Origin: Candidatus Hydrogenedentota bacterium
GTDB taxonomy: Bacteria; Hydrogenedentota; Hydrogenedentia; Hydrogenedentales; SLHB01
Length of the DNA stretch: 6,091 nucleotides
Assembly: GCA_003557825.1 (NCBI GenBank)
Contig: PWNM01000370.1
Span: forward strand, 1-6,091
Direction of reading: 5' to 3'
A program made the position numbers and the translations under genes. The notes beneath the pieces were generated by a model that saw only the letters and a list, made by a program, of their open reading frames with translations, made no database searches and was not told the origin of the DNA. Positions 1 through 4,857 of this stretch are shown in pieces. Positions within the stretch are counted from its first letter, which is position 1; each line of letters begins with the position of its first letter.

Positions 1-2
1 CC

Positions 3-940
3 GATACCCTTTATTTTCATGCTAAGTACCGGCAAGAGCACCCCACTACGATGGGGCAAAACTATCTAATCGCTGATATTGAAGGGGATGGTCATTTTGT
101 AGGAACCCTATTGATGTTCGGCAACGCCAAAGTGGTTGGTGGGGAGAAGGAGATGATTTCTTCTTTATCGACGGAGAAGAGGAGCCCAGCCTTCGCGGAA
201 CTGGGACCGAAGATTATTTTTGCGATGCGTGGGGATTTCGGAAGTTCCATTACCCCTTCTATGGGGTTTCGATGTACGACGGAGGTTATGATGCCCTTAC
301 TCGAACGACTGTCTATCGATGGCATATACCCGATCCGGTTTTGTTTTCCAAATCGTTAAGAGTAGAGATTGAGCATAAGGGTACTGTTTACGACGATGAC
401 GGAACCGTGCTGACCCAGTTTGGCGAGCGAGAAGATGATTTTTCATCGGTTGCATTTTGGTATCAGACCAAACCCCATGAGCCATTTCCGCCCCTACCAG
501 AACCCTATAAGCGGGTTTACCATGATCCCGCTGATCTAGTCGAATTTGAAGACCTTCTCGATGAGGTGACGGTGACGGGAGGTGATGCTACGATTCAATA
601 TGGGCCTTGGAGCGGTAACGCTCAGCTAATCTGGACGCCCAATGATCCCCATCATCGTTTAACGGTGCCGATCGAAATCAAGCAATCGGGGAATTATCTG
701 TTGCGTCTTGTGGTGACAGAATCATTCGACTATGGAGTATTTAGCATTTTTTTGAATGATGTTCTGCTGACATCTTCAACGGATTTATTTGCCACTGAAT
801 TCCGTTCTACGGAGCGCGATTATGGACCTTTCGAGCTCGAAGAAGGCAAACATGATCTAGTTTTCCTTAATCTAGGCCGTAATGAGAGTTCCCAAGGCTA
901 TTTTCTTGGGATAGACTGCCTTTTACTGCAAAAGCAGTAG
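3..940 (+). CDS. GH172 (DUF2961) family glycoside hydrolase, 5'-partial, with one apparent frameshift
   Basis: This is the C-terminal part of a DUF2961 protein, now glycoside hydrolase family 172. Characterised members include a difructose dianhydride I-forming/hydrolysing enzyme and exo-acting D-arabinofuranosidases; the substrate here is unknown. Frame 3 (from base 3) opens with DTLYFHAKYRQE and reads YLIADIEGDGHFVGTLL up to about base 113. The family then continues in frame 2 with VRQRQSGWWGEGDDFFFIDG (116-175), GTGTEDYF (197-220), YPFYGVSMYDGG, YRWHIPDPVLF, RVEIEHKG and SSVAFWYQTKPHEPFP. One base therefore seems to be lost near 111-119, by real mutation or sequencing error. Simple ORF calling would start at ATG 272 and lose the GEGDD and GTEDYF motifs. 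After VYHDPADLVEFEDLL comes a beta-rich C-terminal domain of about 130 residues with WSGNAQLIW and a GNYLLRLVV-type strand, resembling carbohydrate-binding or jelly-roll modules. The N-terminus lies outside the window, so secretion cannot be judged. Family assignment is firm; whether the gene is functional is open. Confidence 0.85.
105..122 (+). other. Frame break inside the GH172 gene
   Basis: Family-like sequence ends with GHFVGTLL in frame 3 (codon ttg at 111-113) and resumes with VRQRQSGWW in frame 2 (gtt at 116). Only two bases (114-115) lie between them, so adding one base restores a normal-length protein. A -1 slip after codon 111-113 would give LLDVRQRQ and the same length, but there is no X XXY YYZ slippery heptamer here, so programmed frameshifting is not supported. 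Either a recent mutation or a one-base sequencing or assembly error fits. Confidence 0.8.
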
Positions 941-947
941 CTTTTTT
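923..947 (+). terminator. Rho-independent terminator overlapping the GH172 stop codon
   Basis: Bases 924-929 (tactgc) pair perfectly with 934-939 (gcagta) around an aaaa loop; a U-G pair at 923/940 can extend the stem. Six T residues follow at 942-947. The TAG stop codon (938-940) sits in the descending arm, so coding sequence and terminator share bases. The stem is short but the U-tract is good. It separates the GH172 gene from the promoter at 1021. Confidence 0.75.
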
Positions 948-995
948 AACACGTGACTCCGCAATATGTGGATTGAAAAGCCTTAGGTAATCTAA

Positions 996-1006
996 CACAT
1001 TATGTG
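996..1006. repeat. Short palindrome upstream of the transglycosylase promoter
   Basis: CACAT-T-ATGTG is a perfect 5-bp inverted repeat with a single-base centre, ending 14 bases before the -35 box. The half-site tatgtgg also occurs at 965-971 and 1001-1007. This placement would suit an activator site, but so short a palindrome can arise by chance. Confidence 0.2.
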
Positions 1007-1020
1007 GCGGTAGGGGGGAC

Positions 1021-1049
1021 TTGACACGCAAGCTGTTGTTGTCTAGACT
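1021..1049 (+). promoter_or_regulatory. Sigma70-type promoter of the MltD-like gene
   Basis: The -35 box TTGACA (1021-1026) matches consensus exactly. A 17-base spacer leads to TAGACT (1044-1049), a 4/6 match to TATAAT. Transcription would start near 1056, leaving a leader of about 60 bases before GTG 1119. Because the predicted start lies after ATG 1050, this promoter argues against translation from that ATG. Confidence 0.7.
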
Positions 1050-1100
1050 ATGCGCCAGGGGACTACGCTCCTGAGTTTGGCGATTGAAAAACCATCCTAC

Positions 1101-1108
1101 AAGGGGAG
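1101..1108 (+). promoter_or_regulatory. Shine-Dalgarno sequence deciding the GTG start at 1119
   Basis: The purine run AAGGGGAG ends ten bases before GTG 1119, a workable spacing. It selects GTG 1119, which directly precedes a lipoprotein signal peptide, over the in-frame ATG at 1050. Confidence 0.7.
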
Positions 1109-1118
1109 ACGTGTAGCA

Positions 1119-3503
1119 GTGAAACGACAATTTTTTAATGGGTTACGATTTGCCGGCGTGGCAATCGTAATGGCTGCGGTGGGCTGCACCACCACTCCGA
1201 CGCGTGAAGCGAGAGAAAAGCAATTTGACCCAGTACCCAAACCCGAGGTGGGGCAGTTGGACCTTGAGCCGGTGCATCGGCCCCGCGGAACGACCGACTT
1301 GCTGCGCAAAGCGGACCTGGCATTTCAAAAGGCCAATGAAGCGCAGGAAGCGGGTGACGGCGAGGCATCGCTAAAACATTACACCGAGATGTTGCAATTG
1401 TTAGTCGAGGCCGATCTAGATCCGGTCATCTTCTACAATCTACGCAACGAATTTGCCCGCATTTTGGATTCCACCTCCCATCAGGTCCATCTATATGAAG
1501 AGGGTCAGCCTCGTGCATGGGATGACGCAGCGCGGGATTCGACAGGCGTCAGAGGGGATCTGCCCATTCCGTTCCCCTTGCCCAATGGCGTCCTGCAGGA
1601 GATCGAAGAGATTCAGGAAGTCTACCCTCGAGGCTTTCAAACCGCTCTCAACCGGAGCTTTCGGTATGCGCCGTGGATCCGCCGCGAGTTTGCCCAGGCC
1701 GGGTTGCCCGAAGATTTGGTCTGGTTAGCCTTGGTTGAAAGCCATTTCGTTCCCTATGCCCAATCCCCCGCCGGAGCGGTTGGCATGTGGCAGTTTATGC
1801 CTGCAACGGCCCAACGCTATGGGCTGCGCATGGACAGTTACGTGGACGAACGGCGGGACTGGGAGAAAGCAACCCGAGCGGCCATCGCCTATCTGAGTGA
1901 TTTGTACACAATGTTTGGCGATTGGGCACTGGCTGTATCGGCGTATAACATGGGCGAAGGTGGTCTACAGCGGGCCATTTCCTATGCCGGCGGTGAGTCC
2001 GACCTATGGCAATTGCTTGATAGCGCGGCCGGGCAACGGCGTATGCACGAGGAAACTCGCAAATTCTACCCGCGCCTTATCGCCAGCATCATCGTGGCCA
2101 GTAGCCCTGAACGCTACGGATTCAGCGTAAATCCGATTCCGCCCGACAACTACGTGCGCGTACCGGTTCGGGGGTCGTACAACCTGGCCGATCTGGAACG
2201 AGCGAGCGGGATTGAAAACGGAACGCTCAAACGGTTGAACCCGGACTTGCTTCGAGGCGTTACGCCGCCTGCAGGCGAGCATCGGGTGGCCGTGCCGGTC
2301 GAGGCGAACGCCCGATTTGTGGCGGCTTTGCAGGATGTATCCCCCGCGGACGAACGCCGAGTGCTGGCCTCCCAGAGCAGCGGCGGTGGGAGTTCGACTG
2401 CATCGAGCAGCACGGCTTCGTCGTCAAGCGGATCTACGTCGACCACCTATACGGTCCGTCGCGGCGATACGCTGGGGGCCATCGCCAACCGATACAATGT
2501 TTCGGTTGATGACTTGATGAAGGCCAACAACATCGCATCGGCTCGTCGGCTGCATGTGGGACGCCGTCTTGAAATCCCCGGTCGCGCAACCCGCGGAGCC
2601 GATTCGGTTCAAGCTGCTTCCGCCCGCACCCATCAGGTGCGACGGGGCGAAACCCTATCTGAAATCGCCCAGCGGTACAACGTACGCATCAGCGATCTCG
2701 AGAGCTGGAACAATCTGACCAGCCGAACCATCCGGGTTAATCAAGAGCTGCACGTGTCGGCTCCGGAAAGCGTTCCGCAAACAACCACGGCTTCTGCCTC
2801 TGCTTCGGGCGAGCGTACCATTCATGTGGTCCGTTCCGGCGACTTCCCAGGTAAGATTGCCCAGGAGTACGGCGTGCCCGTGGCGGACCTCTTGCAGTGG
2901 AACAACCTGAGCCGCGACGCGGTCATTCGCGAGAACGATGAACTGGTGATATACGCCAGTAATGGCGGGGGATCAGCGCCCTCGGGTCCGCAAAAAATCA
3001 CCCATACTGCTGCCGCAGGCGACAGTGCCGGCAAAATCGCCCAAAAATACGGCGTGAGCACCAGCGACTTCCTTAAGTGGAACAACCTCAACCGCAACTC
3101 GGTCGTCCGACTTGGGGCCGAATATGTGGTGTATGTGAACGGCGGCGGCTCAGGCGGCAGCGTACAGCGCGGTCCGGAGACCCATACGGTCGCGAGTGGA
3201 GAAAGCCCCTGGACCATCGCCCGGAAACATGATGTGACCATGGCTGACCTGATGCGATGGAACGGTTGGGGCGACAACAAGGTCCTCCGAGTGGGCGAGG
3301 AGTACAAGGTGTATCCGGGCGGTTCCTCGGGTTCGCAAGAGGCGCGCGGTCCCGAACGTATCGAGCATACGGTTACTGCCGGCCAAAATCCGACAACCAT
3401 CGCCCGCCGCTATGGCGTCAGTGTTGACGATGTGTTCCAGTGGAACAAATGGAGCCGAAACAAGGTGTTGCGCGTGGGAGAGACGGTGATCATCCACCGC
3501 TAA
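1119..3503 (+). CDS. mltD: MltD-like membrane-bound lytic murein transglycosylase (lipoprotein, GH23/SLT plus LysM repeats)
   Basis: This enzyme cleaves the MurNAc-GlcNAc bond of peptidoglycan, forming 1,6-anhydro-MurNAc ends, probably while lipid-anchored in the periplasm. From GTG 1119 the product has 794 residues. Basic residues, a hydrophobic stretch and the lipobox AAVGC (Cys23) form a lipoprotein signal. The GH23 domain (about 185-305) shows GLPEDLVWLALVESHF with the expected catalytic Glu207, GMWQFMP (222-228) and YNMGEG (276-281). A degenerate LysM-like segment typical of MltD relatives follows (about 345-393, with LNPDLLRGVTPPAG), then a Ser/Gly/Thr linker (about 418-442) and six LysM domains. 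E. coli MltD has about 450 residues and two LysM domains, so this protein is much longer, mainly through extra LysM copies. In-frame extension to ATG 1050 is possible but would bury the signal peptide and begin upstream of the predicted transcript start. The gene has its own promoter. The family call is secure; the symbol is given by similarity only. Confidence 0.93.
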   Translation: MKRQFFNGLRFAGVAIVMAAVGCTTTPTREAREKQFDPVPKPEVGQLDLEPVHRPRGTTDLLRKADLAFQKANEAQEAGDGEASLKHYTEMLQLLVEADLDPVIFYNLRNEFARILDSTSHQVHLYEEGQPRAWDDAARDSTGVRGDLPIPFPLPNGVLQEIEEIQEVYPRGFQTALNRSFRYAPWIRREFAQAGLPEDLVWLALVESHFVPYAQSPAGAVGMWQFMPATAQRYGLRMDSYVDERRDWEKATRAAIAYLSDLYTMFGDWALAVSAYNMGEGGLQRAISYAGGESDLWQLLDSAAGQRRMHEETRKFYPRLIASIIVASSPERYGFSVNPIPPDNYVRVPVRGSYNLADLERASGIENGTLKRLNPDLLRGVTPPAGEHRVAVPVEANARFVAALQDVSPADERRVLASQSSGGGSSTASSSTASSSSGSTSTTYTVRRGDTLGAIANRYNVSVDDLMKANNIASARRLHVGRRLEIPGRATRGADSVQAASARTHQVRRGETLSEIAQRYNVRISDLESWNNLTSRTIRVNQELHVSAPESVPQTTTASASASGERTIHVVRSGDFPGKIAQEYGVPVADLLQWNNLSRDAVIRENDELVIYASNGGGSAPSGPQKITHTAAAGDSAGKIAQKYGVSTSDFLKWNNLNRNSVVRLGAEYVVYVNGGGSGGSVQRGPETHTVASGESPWTIARKHDVTMADLMRWNGWGDNKVLRVGEEYKVYPGGSSGSQEARGPERIEHTVTAGQNPTTIARRYGVSVDDVFQWNKWSRNKVLRVGETVIIHR
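2445..3500 (+). repeat. Six tandem LysM domains in the MltD-like protein
   Basis: LysM domains bind GlcNAc-containing glycans such as peptidoglycan. Six copies lie at residues 443-487, 504-547, 567-613, 627-673, 687-733 and 748-794 (nt 2445-2579, 2628-2759, 2817-2957, 2997-3137, 3177-3317, 3360-3500). The first two keep the canonical RRGDTL/RRGETL turn. Copies 3-6 replace it with SGDFP, AGDSA, SGESP and AGQNP, yet keep the IA-x-x-(Y/H)-x-V core and the WN motif. Copies 3-6 begin every 60-61 residues, joined by Gly/Ser linkers; those before copies 4-6 end in a GP motif. The regular spacing suggests growth by duplication of a LysM-plus-linker unit. Confidence 0.88.
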
Positions 3504-3531
3504 CTTCCCTACACATCCATGGGCATATTGT

Positions 3532-3567
3532 ACGCGCCGCCGGTTGAATTGTTGCCCGGCGGCGCGT
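3532..3567 (+). terminator. Strong GC-rich hairpin between mltD-like and cyclase genes (possible terminator)
   Basis: A perfect 12-bp inverted repeat (3532-3543 with 3556-3567, acgcgccgccgg / ccggcggcgcgt) encloses a 12-base loop. It begins 29 bases after the transglycosylase stop and ends 37 bases before the next start. The following bases (tgtcgtatc) are a poor U-tract, so it may be a leaky terminator, an RNA-stabilising 3' structure, or a protein-binding site rather than a full terminator. The hairpin itself is certain; its role is inferred. Confidence 0.5.
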
Positions 3568-3591
3568 TGTCGTATCGGCTGCAAAGGGAAC

Positions 3592-3596
3592 GGGAG
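3592..3596 (+). promoter_or_regulatory. Shine-Dalgarno sequence of the GAF-GGDEF gene
   Basis: GGGAG lies eight bases before ATG 3605, a normal spacing that supports this start codon. Confidence 0.6.
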
Positions 3597-3604
3597 AAGC
3601 TGCC

Positions 3605-4675
3605 ATGTCCGAGGAGCAAGGCGGTCTTGAGGGAGCCGATTATGCGGGGCTCTATCGGAGCTATATTGAAGCGCTGAATCAGGTGGATCACCTCTCGACG
3701 CTCCGTGAGATCGGTTTGGCCATCAATGCCAGCCTCGACCTCGACGAAACCCTGACCACTATTGCGAATGTCGTCCATGGCGCATTGGACGTTTACCGTC
3801 TGACCCTATTCGAAATCGACGAAGGAGGGCGCACCGCCCACCCCGCCGTGGCCAAATACGGCGACGACGTTATCTCTCGAGAACGCCTCGAAGGGGAGAC
3901 CATACTCGTTTCCGGGACTCCCTTTGGAAAGGCCTTGGCCCAACGACGGGTGATCTTGGTCAATACGGAACTGCAAAATGCCGCCTATGTACCGCTGTTG
4001 GCCCGTGATACGGCCTTGGGGGTGATGCGCCTCGAAGACCGCGGTGATGGAACGCCCTTCACAGAACACGACGTTCCACTGTATCTTTCGGTGGGGTCGC
4101 AGATTGCCGTCGCCATCAACAACGCCCGACTCTATGCCATGGCCGTGACGGACGGGTTGACCGGGCTGTATGTGCGCCGCTATTTTGACTTGCGCATGCG
4201 TGAGGAATACAACCAGGCCAAACGGTATCACCGCCAATTTTCGGTGATGCTCTTGGATATCGACCACTTCAAGGTGTTTAACGACACCCATGGTCATCAG
4301 ACCGGCGACGCGGTGTTGCGGCAAGTTGCCGAGCTGATCGGCGGCACGATGCGTAGCGTGGACATTGTCTGCCGCTATGGTGGCGAGGAGATGGCCGTTA
4401 TTATGCCCGAGACCGAGCTAAACGAAGCAGGCGTGGCCGCCCAAAAGTTATGTGATCGGATTCGACAGCATCCGTTTGCCGGTTCCGGTGGGAAATCCCT
4501 GTCGGTTACATGCAGTATCGGCGTGGCGGCCTTCCGTGAGAACGATCCCGGGCCGGACGCCATTGTTCAAGCCGCCGACAAGGCCCTCTACGCGGCGAAA
4601 GAACACGGTCGCGACCGGGTCGAACTGCACGGCATTCAACGCTTTCGACCCGCCTCATCCGCATCAACGGAATAA
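3605..4675 (+). CDS. GAF-GGDEF diguanylate cyclase
   Basis: This 356-residue protein should make cyclic di-GMP from two GTP. It has no signal peptide or membrane segment, so it is cytoplasmic. A short helical N-terminus leads into a GAF domain (about residues 28-175), which probably senses a small ligand or redox state; no specific ligand residues can be named. A linker helix (IAVAINNARLYAMA) joins the GGDEF domain, which starts at DGLTGLYVRRYF (Asp183). Active-site residues match PleD in spacing: metal-binding Asp218 in LLDIDHFK, Asn226 and Asp235 for GTP, and signature GGEEM (259-263) with Met in place of the usual Phe. RSVD (250-253) lies exactly five residues before the signature, forming a product-inhibition I-site. 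The domain ends with ADKALYAAKEHGRDRV. There is no EAL or HD-GYP domain. No clear promoter lies in the 101-base gap upstream, so co-transcription with the transglycosylase gene is plausible, modulated by the hairpin at 3532-3567. Confidence 0.93.
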   Translation: MSEEQGGLEGADYAGLYRSYIEALNQVDHLSTLREIGLAINASLDLDETLTTIANVVHGALDVYRLTLFEIDEGGRTAHPAVAKYGDDVISRERLEGETILVSGTPFGKALAQRRVILVNTELQNAAYVPLLARDTALGVMRLEDRGDGTPFTEHDVPLYLSVGSQIAVAINNARLYAMAVTDGLTGLYVRRYFDLRMREEYNQAKRYHRQFSVMLLDIDHFKVFNDTHGHQTGDAVLRQVAELIGGTMRSVDIVCRYGGEEMAVIMPETELNEAGVAAQKLCDRIRQHPFAGSGGKSLSVTCSIGVAAFRENDPGPDAIVQAADKALYAAKEHGRDRVELHGIQRFRPASSASTE

Positions 4676-4685
4676 CGTCGCCGTC

Positions 4686-4706
4686 CCTTTAGGCATGTGC
4701 TAAAGG
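4686..4706. repeat. Inverted repeat downstream of the cyclase gene
   Basis: CCTTTAG (4686-4692) and CTAAAGG (4700-4706) are perfect complements around a 7-base loop, 11 bases after the cyclase stop. No T-run follows, so a Rho-independent terminator is not well supported; it may be a weak terminator or a 3'-end stabilising hairpin. Confidence 0.4.
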
Positions 4707-4792
4707 AATTCGAATGCACTGTTAATACAGCACGGCCTTGGGCACTGTGAGAAATGCAAGAACGCCCGACCGGATATCAGGACTTGCTGATT

Positions 4793-4816
4793 CCATAGGG
4801 GCGTCTATGGTATTCT
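4793..4816 (+). promoter_or_regulatory. Possible extended -10 promoter with overlapping operator-like inverted repeat
   Basis: TGGTATTCT (4808-4816) resembles an extended -10 element (TGn plus a 4/6 match to TATAAT). The nearest -35-like hexamer, TTGCTG at 4784-4789, is 21 bases away, too far for a standard spacer. CCATAG (4793-4798) and CTATGG (4805-4810) form a perfect inverted repeat that overlaps the TG motif, placed where a repressor could block RNA polymerase. Transcription would start near 4823, about 35 bases before the ankyrin start codon. Both elements are weak predictions. Confidence 0.35.
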
Positions 4817-4857
4817 AGCCCGCATTGGGGAAGTATCCATTAACTGCAGATTAGCCG

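Noticed and set aside
105..122. Programmed -1 ribosomal frameshift in GH172
   Set aside because: A -1 slip after codon 111-113 would give the right length, but there is no slippery heptamer, and such recoding is not known to me for this family.
51..359. ORF of 102 codons starting at ATG 51
   Set aside because: Only its first part matches GH172; after about base 113 the family continues in another frame. The remainder is out-of-frame translation, so it is not a separate gene.
2822..3400. Minus-strand ORF of 192 codons opposite the LysM domains
   Set aside because: It is the antisense shadow of the repetitive LysM coding sequence and shows no recognisable domain.
2445..3500. Tandem DNA repeats suggesting a CRISPR or satellite array
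   Set aside because: The periodicity is protein-level LysM repetition at about 180 bases, with diverged DNA and no conserved repeat-spacer structure.
3505..3533. Promoter for the cyclase gene (TTCCCT and a TATTGT-like box)
   Set aside because: Neither hexamer is close to consensus at proper spacing, and the hairpin at 3532-3567 would follow directly.
3806..4324. Minus-strand ORF of 172 codons opposite the cyclase gene
   Set aside because: The + strand encodes well-conserved GAF and GGDEF domains throughout this stretch; the antisense product resembles nothing known.
4719..4730. Palindrome ctgt-taat-acag in the gap before the ankyrin gene
   Set aside because: Only 4-bp arms and no nearby promoter element to give it meaning; chance is sufficient.
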